A DNA stretch of 64,000 nt from Stigmatella erecta. Lineage in GTDB: Bacteria; Myxococcota; Myxococcia; Myxococcales; Myxococcaceae. Of the stretch, positions 27,123-36,728 are shown in pieces. The stretch is from NCBI RefSeq assembly GCF_900111745.1, contig NZ_FOIJ01000022.1, positions 62,001 to 126,000 on the forward strand, read 5' to 3'. The translations under genes and the position numbers were made by a program. Position 1 is the stretch's first letter. Every line of letters starts with the position of its first letter. The notes beneath the pieces were generated by a model that was not told the DNA's origin, searched no databases, and worked only from the letters and a program-made list of their open reading frames with translations.

Positions 27123-30100
27123 ATGTTCACGGACTTCTTCATCCGCAGGCCCGTCTTCGCCACCGTTCTGTCCATCATCATCGTCCTGGTCGGCGCCATC
27201 TCCATTCCCTCGCTGCCGGTGGCCCAGTACCCGAACCTGGCCCTGCCGCAGGTGACCGTGCAGGCCACCTACCTGGGCGCCTCCGCCGAGGTGGTGGAGA
27301 GCGCGGTGACGACGGTGCTGGAGCGCGAGCTCAACGGCCTGGAGGGCATGCGCTACATCTCCTCCAGCAGCACCAATGACGGCACCAGCCAGATCACGCT
27401 CACCTTCGAGCCCAGCCGCGACGTGGACCTGGCGGCGGTGGACGTGCAGAACCGCGTGTCCACGGCCTCGGCGCGCCTGCCGGCCGAGGTGAACGCCGTG
27501 GGCATCACCATCAACAAGGCCCAGACCCAGCTGTTGATCACCTTCGGCCTGTTCGACCCGGAGGGGCGCTACGAGCGCGAGTTCCTGAGCAACTACGCGG
27601 ACGTCTACATCCGCGACTCGCTGCGCCGGGTGCCCGGCGTAGGAGATGTCCGCATCTTCGGCGAGCGGCGCTTCGCCATGCGGCTGTGGTTGGACCCCTC
27701 GAAGCTGGCGGCCCGGGGGCTCACGACGCAGGACGTGGTGGCGGCGCTGCGCGAGCAGAACTTCCAGGTGGCCGCGGGCCAGGTGGGCCAGCCCCCTTCC
27801 CCCCCGGACCAGTCGTACCAGCTGAGCGTGCGGGTCCAGGGACGGCTGAACGAGCCCGCGGAGTTCGGCAACCTCATCATCCAGCGGGGCGCCAGCGGCG
27901 AGCTCGTCCGGCTCAAGGACGTGGGCAACGCGGAGCTGGGGGCGGAGAACTACGGGCAGCTCCTGCGCTTCAACGGGCGGGACGCGGTAGGCCTGGGCAT
28001 CTTCCAGCTCCCCGACGCCAACGCCCTGGACGTGCGGGAGTCGGTGGTGAAGGAGCTGGAGCGGCTCAAGGACCGCTTCCCTCCGGGGATGAAGTACGAG
28101 GTGGCCACGGACACGACGCTCGCGGTGGAGGCCTCCATCGAGGAGGTGCTACACACGCTGGTGGAGGCCATCGCGCTGGTGGTGCTCGTGGTCTTCATTT
28201 TCCTGCATGGCTGGCGCAGCGTGCTCATCGTCGCGCTGACGCTGCCGGTGTCCCTGGTGGGCGCCTTCGCGTTCGTGTCCCTGTTTGGCTTCTCGCTCAA
28301 CACGCTCACGCTGTTCGGCCTGACGCTGGCCACGGGACTGGTGGTGGACGACGCCATCGTCGTCATCGAGAACGTCGAGCGCGTCATGGAACAGGAGCGC
28401 CTGAACGCGCGCGAGGCCACGGCCAAGGGCATGCGCCAGGTGGCCAGCGCCGTGGTGGCCATCGCGCTGGTGCTCTCGGCGGTGTTCGTGCCGGTGGCCT
28501 TCTTCCCGGGCACCACGGGCGCCATCTACCGGCAGTTCGCGCTCACGCTCGCCTTCTCCATCGCCCTGTCGGCGCTGTGCGCGCTCACCCTCTCGCCGGC
28601 CATGTGCGCCCGGCTGCTGCGCCCCACCCATGGCACCAAGTGGCGGGTGTTCCGCTGGGTGGATGATGGGGTGAACGCCATGCGCCGGGGCTACGACTGG
28701 CTGCTGCGGAAGCTGCTCGGCCGGTTGCGCTGGGTGGTCGCCGGGGTGTTCGTCCTGCTCGTGGGGCTCACGGCCCTGGTGTACAAGGTCACGCCCACCG
28801 GCTTCATCCCCGAGGAGGACCAGGGCTACTTCATCGTCTCCGTGCAGGGCCCCGAGGGCACCTCGCTGGAGTACACGCGGGACATTCTCCTGCAGACCGA
28901 GGAGGTGCTGCGGAAGCAGCCCGAGGTGGGGGCCCTCTTCACCATCGGCGGCTACTCGTTCCAGGGCAACGGGCCCAACTACGGCACGTTCTACGTCAGC
29001 CTCAAGCCCTGGTCCGAGCGCGAGAAGGACGAGAGCAGCGTGGCGGGCCTGGTGGAGCGGCTGCGCGGCCCGCTGGGCGCCATCAGCGGCGCGCGCGTGC
29101 TGCCCTTCCAGCCGCCGGCCATCCGCGGCGTGGGCAGCGTGGGCGGCTTCCAGTTCATCCTGGAGGACCAGCAGGGCGAGCGCTCCCTGGAGGAGCTGGC
29201 CCAGGTCACCAAGCAGCTGTCGGGGGCGGCCAACCAGTCGGAGGCGCTGCGCGGCGTGTTCTCCACGTTCACGGCGGACACGCCGCTCCTGGACGTGAAG
29301 GTGGACCGCGAGAAGGCCAAGTCCCTGGGCATCTCGCTGGACAGCCTGTTCTCCACGCTCCAGGTGTACCTGGGCAGCCAGTACGTGAATGACTTCTCCT
29401 TCGCCAACCGGGTGTACCGCGTCTACGTGCAGGCGGCGGTGCCCTTCCGGGACGAGCCCAAGGACATCGGCTCCTTCTACGTGCGCGCCGGCGACGGCAG
29501 CATGGTGCCGCTGGACAGCCTGGTGACCATCAACCCCGTCACCAGCGCGCAGACCATCCGCCACTACAACCTGTTCCGGTCCGCCGAGGTCAACGGCCAG
29601 CAGGCGCCGGGCGTCAGCACGGGCGAGGCCCTGAACGCGATGGAGGAGGTTTCCAAGAAGACGCTGCCGCCCGGCTACACCTACGAGTGGACGGGCATCT
29701 CGCTGGAGCAGAAGCAGGCCGGTGGCCAGGTGCTGCTCATCTTCGCCTTGGGCATCGTGTTCGTGTTCCTGGTGCTGGCGGCGCAGTTCGAGAGCTACGC
29801 GCTGCCGATGGTCGTCATCCTCTCGGTGCCGGTGGCCATCCTGGGGGCGCTGGGGCTGCAGAACCTGCGCGGGCTGCCCAACGACGTGTTCTGCCAGGTG
29901 GGCCTGGTGATGCTGGTGGGCCTTGCCAGCAAGAACGCCATCCTCATCGTGGAGTTCGCCGAGCAGCTGCGCGGCGAGGGCAAGTCCGTCGTGGACGCGG
30001 CGGTGCAGGCCGCGGAGACGCGGCTGCGCCCCATCCTGATGACCTCCATCGCGTTCCTGCTGGGCGTGCTGCCGCTGGTGCTGGCCTCGGGCGCGGGCGC

Positions 30101-30278
30101 CGCGGCCCGCAAGTCCCTGGGCACGGCGGTGTTCGGCGGCATGTTCCTGTCCACCTTCATCAACCTCATCTTCATTCCCGTGCTGTACGTGCTGGTGGAA
30201 GCCGGGCGCGAGCGGGTCCTGAAGCGCCGCAAGAAGGAGCAGCCCACGGGCCCCGCGCCCACCCCGCAGGAGGCCTGA
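27123..30278 (+). CDS. RND-family multidrug efflux pump (AcrB/MexF type)
   Basis: 1051 residues, the normal size for a hydrophobe/amphiphile RND pump. Conserved features include FFIRRPVFATVLSI at the N-terminus, the proton-relay Asp pair in GLVVDDAIVVIENVER, the periplasmic segment with GTNDGTSQITLTFE-like sequence, and the helix end KNAILIVEFAEQLR. It forms the trimeric inner-membrane part of a tripartite exporter with the adjacent adaptor. The outer-membrane channel must come from elsewhere, perhaps the TolC gene at 1.8 kb. Confidence 0.95.
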   Translation: MFTDFFIRRPVFATVLSIIIVLVGAISIPSLPVAQYPNLALPQVTVQATYLGASAEVVESAVTTVLERELNGLEGMRYISSSSTNDGTSQITLTFEPSRDVDLAAVDVQNRVSTASARLPAEVNAVGITINKAQTQLLITFGLFDPEGRYEREFLSNYADVYIRDSLRRVPGVGDVRIFGERRFAMRLWLDPSKLAARGLTTQDVVAALREQNFQVAAGQVGQPPSPPDQSYQLSVRVQGRLNEPAEFGNLIIQRGASGELVRLKDVGNAELGAENYGQLLRFNGRDAVGLGIFQLPDANALDVRESVVKELERLKDRFPPGMKYEVATDTTLAVEASIEEVLHTLVEAIALVVLVVFIFLHGWRSVLIVALTLPVSLVGAFAFVSLFGFSLNTLTLFGLTLATGLVVDDAIVVIENVERVMEQERLNAREATAKGMRQVASAVVAIALVLSAVFVPVAFFPGTTGAIYRQFALTLAFSIALSALCALTLSPAMCARLLRPTHGTKWRVFRWVDDGVNAMRRGYDWLLRKLLGRLRWVVAGVFVLLVGLTALVYKVTPTGFIPEEDQGYFIVSVQGPEGTSLEYTRDILLQTEEVLRKQPEVGALFTIGGYSFQGNGPNYGTFYVSLKPWSEREKDESSVAGLVERLRGPLGAISGARVLPFQPPAIRGVGSVGGFQFILEDQQGERSLEELAQVTKQLSGAANQSEALRGVFSTFTADTPLLDVKVDREKAKSLGISLDSLFSTLQVYLGSQYVNDFSFANRVYRVYVQAAVPFRDEPKDIGSFYVRAGDGSMVPLDSLVTINPVTSAQTIRHYNLFRSAEVNGQQAPGVSTGEALNAMEEVSKKTLPPGYTYEWTGISLEQKQAGGQVLLIFALGIVFVFLVLAAQFESYALPMVVILSVPVAILGALGLQNLRGLPNDVFCQVGLVMLVGLASKNAILIVEFAEQLRGEGKSVVDAAVQAAETRLRPILMTSIAFLLGVLPLVLASGAGAAARKSLGTAVFGGMFLSTFINLIFIPVLYVLVEAGRERVLKRRKKEQPTGPAPTPQEA

Positions 30279-30307
30279 GCCGGGCCCCCCTCCAGGTGAA
30301 AAAGGAC

Positions 30308-30351
30308 GAGGCCGCGGGGCACCCGGAGATACCGGATGCGTCCGCGGCCTC
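30308..30351 (-). terminator. Intrinsic terminator of the DUF4142 gene
   Basis: A perfect 10-bp stem (GAGGCCGCGG, 30308-30317 with 30342-30351) and, on the minus strand, a CTTTTT tract right after it (reverse complement of 30298-30303). It lies 15 bases beyond the DUF4142 stop, between convergent genes, so it may also stop the RND operon. Confidence 0.75.
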
Positions 30352-30365
30352 GGCCATTCAGGCAC

Positions 30366-31034
30366 TCACTTCATGCTGTCCTTGAGACGCTTGCCCTCGG
30401 TGATGTGGCCCATCACGAGGGAGTCCGTCTTGGCGATGAGGCTGGCGAAGGCGGGATCCGTCTCGAACTTCTTCTCCCCCTTGCCCAGCATCTTCTTGCC
30501 CTTCTCCTGGTCATCGATGACGCGCGAGAGGAACTCCTTGTCGAAGGCCATGCCCTCCTTCTCGCCGAGCTTGTCCAGCTCCTTCTGGGCGTCCAGGGTC
30601 CGCTTGTCCATGTGCTTGCCGGCCTTCTTCATCTCCTCGCCGTACGCCATGTCCTCCCTGCCGGACATGCCCGAGCCGCCCGTGCCCATCATCGGCATGG
30701 CCAGCTCCGCCGTCATCATCTCGATGTCCTGACTGCCCGCCCAGGCCATCCAGTCATCGGTGTTTTGCCGGTGGTCTTGCACCAGGTGCTGGGCGAACTC
30801 GCGGACTTCCGGGCTCTGCGCGCGTTGCATCGCCAGCTCGCCCATGGCCACTTGCTTGGCATTGAAGAGGGCCAGTTGATCCAGGTAGGCGTCACGCTTC
30901 GCCTCCGCCTTGCCCATGCGCTGCGCTTCCTTCTTGGCCCCGTCGTTCGCGAACGCGGTGGTTCCCAGCGACAGCGCAGCCATCCCCCCCACCACCCACA
31001 CCTTCCAGCCCATTCCACGCTTGCAGCCCATCAT
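30366..31034 (-). CDS. DUF4142 secreted protein
   Basis: 222 residues; AGGAGGGGG precedes the ATG at 31034 (ATG 31031 is an alternative). Signal peptide ends near FANDGAKK (about residue 30). The mature part is charged and helical, with the DUF4142 pattern QLALFNAKQVAMGELAMQRA and SPEVREFAQHLVQDHRQN. Such four-helix, ferritin-like periplasmic proteins have no known activity. The central TGGSGMSGRED stretch is an unconserved loop. Confidence 0.82.
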   Translation of the reverse strand: MMGCKRGMGWKVWVVGGMAALSLGTTAFANDGAKKEAQRMGKAEAKRDAYLDQLALFNAKQVAMGELAMQRAQSPEVREFAQHLVQDHRQNTDDWMAWAGSQDIEMMTAELAMPMMGTGGSGMSGREDMAYGEEMKKAGKHMDKRTLDAQKELDKLGEKEGMAFDKEFLSRVIDDQEKGKKMLGKGEKKFETDPAFASLIAKTDSLVMGHITEGKRLKDSMK

Positions 31035-31141
31035 GACCCCCTCCTGCGAAGTACTGCGTGAATGTGGGGGGAGGCCAGCGCCCGCGACAACACCGGGGGA
31101 AGGGCTCGCCCCTCCCTGCGGGGAGGGGCAAGGAGACGTCT

Positions 31142-32296
31142 TTAGTTCGCGCTCACCACGAGCGACGTGGCCCGGTCGTTCCAGCTGTCATCGACCAGCG
31201 TGGCATCATCCGCCGTCTTGGTGAGGGTGGCGCCGGTGAAGTTGTCGTCCGCGTAGAACACCACCTTGTAGCCGCTGGAGACCTTCACGGACGTGATGTC
31301 GTCATTGCGGATGCCCCAGGCGCTCAGGGCCGAGAGCGTGTAGCGGCCCACGGGCAGGCTCGTGCCATACCCGCCGTAGTTCATGTCCTGGAACAGCGTC
31401 ACCACCGAGGGGCCGGGGTTCGCGTAGGTGAAGGGGAAGCTCTTCTGCGCCTGGACGAACTGGTTCTCCCACTCGACGGGCCAGCCGAAGGCGGAGGTGG
31501 CCAGGGTCTTCAGGTTGACGCCCGCGGCGCCGCTCCAGAAGTGGACGAACTCGCCCCAGTTCAAGTCACGCGCATAGGCGCTGCCGTTCTTCGGCAGGTA
31601 CTGGGCCAGCAGCACGAAGTAGCGGTTGAGCACCGTGGCGCCGCCGTAGTTCTTGTAGATGGGGTGGAACCAGTCGCGGAACCAGTGCGTGTTGGCGCGG
31701 GGGAAGTTGTCCGTCGCGTTCTGCATCAGGTTGAACCACCGGTTGGCATCGGCGGTGCGGCCCAGCGCCAGGTACACGTCGTAGTTGAAGATCTCCGCCC
31801 ACTTGCTGTCGCCCCAGATGCCGAAGGCGGGCGAGCGCTGGATGCCCTTCGAGGCGCCCTCCACGATGTGGGCCACTTCGTGGGTGACGAGATCCAGGTC
31901 ATTGCCCGCGCCGGAGATCCACGCGTTGGTGGCGTTGGAGCCCACGTCGATGACGTTCCGGGAGTCGTGGCTGGTGTCGAAGTACGTGGAGGGGTGCCCG
32001 CCGCTGTACTTGGCCGTGTGGAAGATGGCGTAGAGGTGGGGGGAGGCGCCGAAGTGCCCGTAGGTCTTCTTCGTGTAGCGCCACACCGCGCCGACGTACG
32101 CGTTCGGCCAGGTGATGGACCGGTCCACGGCGCTGTCGAAATAGATGGCCACGTCATTGTCCTGGTAGACGCGGGTCACCACCTGGTTGTGCTCGAACCA
32201 GTGCTCCTGCCAGGTGGCGGGGGGAACTTGCGCCCAGGCCGTGGCGGACGCGAGCAAGGGCACGGCGAAGGCGGCAGCGGGGATGAGGCTTCTCAT
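31142..32296 (-). CDS. Secreted basic-secretory-protein-type peptidase with beta/gamma-crystallin tail
   Basis: 384 residues. Signal peptide 1-22 (AWA). Residues 24-290 match the plant basic secretory protein family (PF04450-like), with the zinc site HEVAH (139-143) in LDLVTHEVAHIVEGA. The C-terminal 90 residues (about 295-384) hold two crystallin-type calcium motifs, NDDITS and NDRATS, with the Greek-key aromatic pattern. A secreted, calcium-stabilised zinc peptidase is predicted. Activity has not been shown for this exact combination, to my knowledge. It lies between DUF4142 and MsrQ. Confidence 0.72.
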   Translation of the reverse strand: MRSLIPAAAFAVPLLASATAWAQVPPATWQEHWFEHNQVVTRVYQDNDVAIYFDSAVDRSITWPNAYVGAVWRYTKKTYGHFGASPHLYAIFHTAKYSGGHPSTYFDTSHDSRNVIDVGSNATNAWISGAGNDLDLVTHEVAHIVEGASKGIQRSPAFGIWGDSKWAEIFNYDVYLALGRTADANRWFNLMQNATDNFPRANTHWFRDWFHPIYKNYGGATVLNRYFVLLAQYLPKNGSAYARDLNWGEFVHFWSGAAGVNLKTLATSAFGWPVEWENQFVQAQKSFPFTYANPGPSVVTLFQDMNYGGYGTSLPVGRYTLSALSAWGIRNDDITSVKVSSGYKVVFYADDNFTGATLTKTADDATLVDDSWNDRATSLVVSAN

Positions 32297-32370
32297 GGAT
32301 CAGACTCCGGCGCTTTCTTGAGACGAGACGGGGTGTGGGCCGGACACCCGTCCGCCCACGGGCGACGGCC

Positions 32371-32395
32371 TAATCTCGATTTAACTTAATTTCAA
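32371..32395 (-). promoter_or_regulatory. AT-rich promoter-like island upstream of the secreted peptidase gene
   Basis: About 25 bases are nearly pure A/T in a 70% GC region, with TTGAAA (32390-32395, minus) and several weak -10 candidates such as TTAAAT and GATTAG. It lies just past the msrQ stop and 75 bases ahead of the peptidase ATG. Confidence 0.35.
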
Positions 32396-32400
32396 GGAAG

Positions 32401-33021
32401 TCAGGCGTGGCGCGGTGTGGACCGGACGCGGCGGCGCTTGCGTACGGCCTCCACGGCCCGGATGCCCAGCAGCAGGGCCAGAATCCCACCGAAGATGAGC
32501 GGCTCGGTGAGATCCTTCTTCACCCGCCACACGAAGTGCACCACGCCCAGCACCGCCGCCACGTAGACGAGCCGGTGCAGGCGCTGCCAGGTGGGAAAGC
32601 CCAGGCGCCGCACGGAGGCGTTCGTGGACGTCACCGCCAGGGGCACCAGCAGCATCAGCGCGAGGAAGCCCACGGCGATGAAGCCCCGCTCGGTGACGTC
32701 CTGGAAGATGCGGCCCAGCGCCAGCCCCTGGTCCACCACCGCATACGTGAGGAAGTGCAGCACCGCGTAGGCGAAGGCCATCAGCCCCAGCAGCTTTCGC
32801 AGCCGCATCGGCCACGTCCACGCGAAGAGCAGCTTGAGCGGCGTACAGGCCAGCGACACCAGCAGGAACACCAGCGCCAGCAGGCCGGTCTGGTTGAGCA
32901 CCACCTCGATGACGTTGGCGCCCAGCTCGCCTTGCAGCCCCTGCACGAGCAGGAGCGCCAGGGGGCTCAGCCCCCCCACCAGCACGGCGGGCTTGAGCCA
33001 GGGCAACGGAGCAGAGGCCAT
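32401..33021 (-). CDS. msrQ: MsrQ-like heme-containing membrane subunit of methionine sulfoxide reductase
   Basis: 206 residues with about six membrane helices (ferric reductase-like fold). Histidines in VLHFLTYAV and LHRLVYVAAVLGVVHFVW fit heme ligation. MsrQ passes electrons from the quinone pool to periplasmic MsrP, which repairs oxidised methionine in envelope proteins. The start lies 3 bases after the MsrP stop, so the pair is an operon. Confidence 0.88.
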   Translation of the reverse strand: MASAPLPWLKPAVLVGGLSPLALLLVQGLQGELGANVIEVVLNQTGLLALVFLLVSLACTPLKLLFAWTWPMRLRKLLGLMAFAYAVLHFLTYAVVDQGLALGRIFQDVTERGFIAVGFLALMLLVPLAVTSTNASVRRLGFPTWQRLHRLVYVAAVLGVVHFVWRVKKDLTEPLIFGGILALLLGIRAVEAVRKRRRVRSTPRHA

Positions 33022-33024
33022 GGC

Positions 33025-34044
33025 TCAGTAGTTCTCGCGCAGGTCCATGCCCGCGTAGAGGGAGGCGACCTGCTCCGCGTAGCCGTTGAACGGCAGCGTG
33101 GGCCGGCGGCGGAACTCACCGATGCGCCGCTCGGTGGCCTGGCTCCAGCGCGGGTGGTCCACCTTGGGGTTCACGTTCGCGTAGAAGCCGTACTCGTTGG
33201 AGGCGGCGAGGTTCCACGTGGTGGGCGGCTGCTGCTCGGTGAGCGTGATGCGGACAATGGACTTGATGCCCTTGAAGCCATACTTCCAGGGCACTACCAG
33301 GCGCAGGGGCGCGCCGTTCTGCGGCGGCAGCTCGCGGCCGTAGAGCCCCGTGGCCAGCAACGTCAGCGGGTGGAGCGCCTCGTCCAGGCGCAGTCCTTCC
33401 ACATAGGGCCAGTCGAGCACCTGGCGCTTCTGGCCGGGCATCTGCTCCGGGTTCACCAGGGTGGTGAAGGCCACGTACTTCGCGCGGCTCGTGGGCTCCA
33501 CGCGCTTGAGCACCTCGCCCAGCGGAATGCCCAGCCAGGGGATGACCATGGACCAGGCCTCCACACAGCGCATCCGGTAGATGCGCTGCTCCGGCGTGAA
33601 CCACGCCTTGAGCTGATCGATGTCCACCGTCTGGGGCTTGTGCACCTCGCCGTCCACCACGACCGACCAGGGCCGCGTCTGGAGCGTGTGGGCGTTGCGG
33701 GCCGGATCGCTCTTGTCGAGCCCGAACTCATAGAAGTTGTTGTAGGAGGTGACGTCCTCGAAGGGCGTCTGCTCCTCGGTGGTGTCGTACGGCCCCGAGG
33801 GCTTCTGGGCGGCGCTGGCCTGGGCCGCGGGGGGCTCGGCGGGCCCTGCCTGGCCGGCGGCCTCGGGCGGAGGCGGCTCCGGGGACTTGCCGCGCTTGGG
33901 TGCGAGCAAGTAGAGGCCCCCTCCCACGGCGGCGGCCGTCCCGGCGAAGAGGCCCACGTTCTTGATGAACTCGCGCCGCCGCCGGTAGAGCGGCTCGGGG
34001 GTGACTTCAGACTCGGGGGGCTCGGGAGCCTTCTGGTCGGACAT
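33025..34044 (-). CDS. msrP: MsrP-like molybdopterin methionine sulfoxide reductase
   Basis: 339 residues from ATG 34044. Twin-arginine signal [11 protein letters not shown] (21-31) with a hydrophobic stretch, then a Pro/Ala-rich linker. The catalytic domain has the molybdenum-ligating Cys160 in YRMRCVEAW, and later [12 protein letters not shown] and [12 protein letters not shown], all typical of YedY/MsrP. Exported folded with its cofactor to the periplasm. The upstream ribosome binding site is weak. Length agrees with the family plus the linker. Confidence 0.93.
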   Translation of the reverse strand: MSDQKAPEPPESEVTPEPLYRRRREFIKNVGLFAGTAAAVGGGLYLLAPKRGKSPEPPPPEAAGQAGPAEPPAAQASAAQKPSGPYDTTEEQTPFEDVTSYNNFYEFGLDKSDPARNAHTLQTRPWSVVVDGEVHKPQTVDIDQLKAWFTPEQRIYRMRCVEAWSMVIPWLGIPLGEVLKRVEPTSRAKYVAFTTLVNPEQMPGQKRQVLDWPYVEGLRLDEALHPLTLLATGLYGRELPPQNGAPLRLVVPWKYGFKGIKSIVRITLTEQQPPTTWNLAASNEYGFYANVNPKVDHPRWSQATERRIGEFRRRPTLPFNGYAEQVASLYAGMDLRENY

Positions 34045-34055
34045 GGGTCTTGAGC

Positions 34056-34793
34056 TTACGCCGCAGGCCGCGCATCGGTTACCGAGGCCCGCGCGTCCTT
34101 CATGCGCCAGAGCGCCCACCAGGGGGTGGAGGGCGATTCATGGTGCTCCCAGTGGTAGCCAAAGAAGTAGCACGAGAGCATGGCCCGCAGGTGGTTGCGC
34201 GGCAGGGTGCGGGCGTGGTGGGGCGCCATCTCCGGCGTCTCCGGGCGGCGGTGGGGCACGTACGTGCCGAAGTAGAAGAGCTGGAGCGTGCCCAGCACGG
34301 CGGGCACCACCCAGAACATCCAGATGCGCCACTGCTCCACGCCCAGCCACCAGAGGATGTTGAACTTCACCGCCATCACGGAGAACTGAATCAGCGTGAC
34401 GTAGCGGACCATGAAGGTGCCCAGCCACGGCAGGAAGGACTGGAAGCGGGTGGAGAAGTCCGGGTCCCTCTCGCTGGTGGGGTCCGCATGGTGGGCGCGG
34501 TGGTTCACCACCAGCCGGTGATACGAGAGCCCCGCGAAGAGGAAGCACGCCCCCGTGCCCACCGCGTTGTTCAGCCACCGGCGGCGGCTCACCGTGCCGT
34601 GCATCGCGTCATGGCCGGTGATGAAGAGGCCCGTGCACAGGTAGCCCTGCACCAGGACATGAAGCCAGGCGAGCGGCGAGGTGGCCGAGAGCCCGTCCGC
34701 CGTGAGCAGCCAGACGAGGTGGCCGCCCCACGCGCCAAGGATGAACAGCGCGATGGGGACCCCCCAGGGGCCATGGTCGACGCGAGCGCTCAT
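34056..34793 (-). CDS. Membrane fatty-acid-desaturase fold protein, beta-carotene ketolase (CrtW)-like
   Basis: 245 residues. Three histidine boxes in the order of CrtW: HDAMHG (61-66), NHRAHH (97-102) and HWEHHESP (214-221), the last followed by [12 protein letters not shown] (175-182) is also CrtW-like. Four membrane helices are visible. CrtW adds a 4-keto group to carotenoid rings, using diiron. A general desaturase cannot be excluded. ATG 34793 is chosen; ATG 34847 would add 18 residues. It lies 11 bases upstream of msrP on the same strand, and no other carotenoid gene is near. Confidence 0.68.
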   Translation of the reverse strand: MSARVDHGPWGVPIALFILGAWGGHLVWLLTADGLSATSPLAWLHVLVQGYLCTGLFITGHDAMHGTVSRRRWLNNAVGTGACFLFAGLSYHRLVVNHRAHHADPTSERDPDFSTRFQSFLPWLGTFMVRYVTLIQFSVMAVKFNILWWLGVEQWRIWMFWVVPAVLGTLQLFYFGTYVPHRRPETPEMAPHHARTLPRNHLRAMLSCYFFGYHWEHHESPSTPWWALWRMKDARASVTDARPAA

Positions 34794-34882
34794 GCAGGGG
34801 AGGTTCTGGCCCTGTGCCCACCGCCATGCACGGGAAAAGAGGGGCATGGCGGGCGGGGGAACAGACGGGCGAGCGCCTGTGC

Positions 34883-36604
34883 TTATTTCTGAACGGCCGT
34901 GGCGCCGGACTCCTGGAGGAGCTGGTCGGCGGTGACGAAGCGCGGGGCGATGTCCACCGGCACGTTCTGGAGCTTGTCGAGCACGCGCTTCACCTCGGGG
35001 CGCACCACGCCCTGCTTGGCCAGCAGCGCCTCGGCCTGGGCCCGGTCGCCGCGGCCCTGAAGCTCCATGAGCTGCTTGGTGAGGCTCTCCACCGAGGCCT
35101 GCATCTTCTCGGGCACCACGGAGAACGTCCCGTCCGCGTTCACCTTCACCGCGCCGGTGTCCAGGAAGTGGTTGAGCTGGAGCGCCACGCCCTTGCCGTG
35201 CGCCTCGTCGATGCCGAAGCGGATGGAGCGGAACGCGGAGGCCAGGAACGTGGTGTACATGGTGCGCTCCAGGGACTTGTCCAGCACGCCCTTGTTCACC
35301 AGCTGCTGCAGTGCCCAGAGCCCCGAGATGTCGGCCTTGGCCTCCTCGGTGGCGCTGGAGGAGACCTGGAGCGCCTGGCGCACCGTGGTCTGCTTGCCAT
35401 TGACGGTGATGGTGTGCGGCCCCAGGCCGTGCATCAGCTCGTGCATGAGGATGTGCGTGAAGAAGGCATCGAAGGAGACGTCCTTGCGGTCCTTGGCGGG
35501 CAGCGCCACCTGGGCGATGGGCTTGAGCACCTGCTGGAACTTGGCCTCCTGCACGTTCTTGAGCATCACGCGCTTGCTGCCCTTCTCCGCCGTCACCCGC
35601 TCGTCGTTGGGCAGGTTGAAGGCCGCGGTCTGCACGCCCCGGTTCGCATCGCCCGAGGAGAAGACGCTGTTGACGACGCTGATGGGGGCCAGGGCGCCGA
35701 GCTTCGGGTTGCGCATCTTCGGATCGATGGGCAGGCGGTCCTCCAGCCACTGGAGCTCGCCGCTGAAGCGCGACAGCTTCTGCGTCTCCACCTCATCCTT
35801 CAGCGTGATGAAGGCCTCGAAGGCGGCCTTGTAGTTGAACCAGTTGTCCTCGTAGACCTCGTAGGGCCCGATGGTGGGCTCGATGCTGGCGTCCAGCTCC
35901 ATCCACGCCACCTCGCTGGCGTAGTAGTCGTTGGACAGGAACGCGTCCGCGCGCGCCGTGAGGAACGCCTGGAGCGTGGGCTGCTTCGTGAGCGCAGCCG
36001 CCTCGCGCAAGAGCTGCGCGGCCTGCGACAGCTCGCCCTGGTACTCCACGCTGTAGGGCACGGTGATGAACTTGCCATCCGGCGCGCGGCGCAGCGTGGT
36101 GTAGAAGCCCGTCGCCTCGCGCTGCTGCGGCTCGCTCAGCGTCTTCACCCAGCGCTCCACGTCCTCCTTGGTGGCGCCCGCCGGGTAGAAGTTGCCCTGC
36201 GCGGGGGGCTCCGCCGGAACGCCCGGCAGGAGAGGCTGCCCCTCGTCCAGCCGGGACCAGGGCCCCTTGTTGAGCAGGAAGGCTTGCAGCCGCGCGCGGC
36301 CCAGCGGCGAGGTGTCCTTCAGCAGGTCCAGCAGCAGGGCCTCGTTGCCCACCCAGGACTGGCGCAGGAACAGCACGTCCATCAGCCGGGCGGCCTGGAT
36401 CGTCTTCGCCAGCGCCCGCTTCTCGTTCTCCGGGAGCTTCGACAGGTCGGCCTTGAGGTCCACCGGGGCAAAGCGCGCCGTCATCCGCTGGAGCTGGGCG
36501 GCGGTGGGCAGCGCCGGGGCGGCGGGTTCCGCGGCCTGGGCGGCCCCCGCAAGGAACACCGCCGGGAGGAGGGACAGGAGGGTGCGTGTCATGGGCGGAG
36601 TCAT
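34883..36604 (-). CDS. M49-like zinc peptidase (dipeptidyl peptidase III-related), secreted
   Basis: 573 residues from ATG 36604, which has GGGAGGGGGG just upstream. Signal peptide ends near residue 25 (AQAAE). The active site is HELMH (388-392) with a downstream EEAKAD (420-425) that gives the third zinc ligand, as in the short, bacterial DPP III-related proteins; the canonical HEXXGH insertion is absent. Long helical N-terminal half resembles this family. Periplasmic peptide cleavage is predicted. It is divergent from htpG. Confidence 0.78.
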   Translation of the reverse strand: MTPPMTRTLLSLLPAVFLAGAAQAAEPAAPALPTAAQLQRMTARFAPVDLKADLSKLPENEKRALAKTIQAARLMDVLFLRQSWVGNEALLLDLLKDTSPLGRARLQAFLLNKGPWSRLDEGQPLLPGVPAEPPAQGNFYPAGATKEDVERWVKTLSEPQQREATGFYTTLRRAPDGKFITVPYSVEYQGELSQAAQLLREAAALTKQPTLQAFLTARADAFLSNDYYASEVAWMELDASIEPTIGPYEVYEDNWFNYKAAFEAFITLKDEVETQKLSRFSGELQWLEDRLPIDPKMRNPKLGALAPISVVNSVFSSGDANRGVQTAAFNLPNDERVTAEKGSKRVMLKNVQEAKFQQVLKPIAQVALPAKDRKDVSFDAFFTHILMHELMHGLGPHTITVNGKQTTVRQALQVSSSATEEAKADISGLWALQQLVNKGVLDKSLERTMYTTFLASAFRSIRFGIDEAHGKGVALQLNHFLDTGAVKVNADGTFSVVPEKMQASVESLTKQLMELQGRGDRAQAEALLAKQGVVRPEVKRVLDKLQNVPVDIAPRFVTADQLLQESGATAVQK

Positions 36605-36629
36605 ACCCCCCTCCCCCCTGGCGTCAACC

Positions 36630-36644
36630 GGGGAAAAATTCCCC
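36630..36644. repeat. Palindrome between the M49-like gene and htpG
   Basis: GGGGAA and TTCCCC arms of 6 bases separated by AAA form a near-perfect inverted repeat. It lies in the 124-base divergent gap where promoters of both genes must be, so an operator is possible. No binding protein can be named. Confidence 0.45.
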
Positions 36645-36728
36645 ACCCTTTCCGGACTCGACAAGCCGTCTGGGATGGTTATGGGGAACGCGACAGGCAG
36701 CCCCCCGCCGGGGGCGCCCGGAGGCCCC

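Noticed and set aside
28149-30365. Minus-strand open frame of 738 codons opposite the RND pump
   Set aside because: Antisense shadow; the pump on the plus strand is fully supported by motifs.
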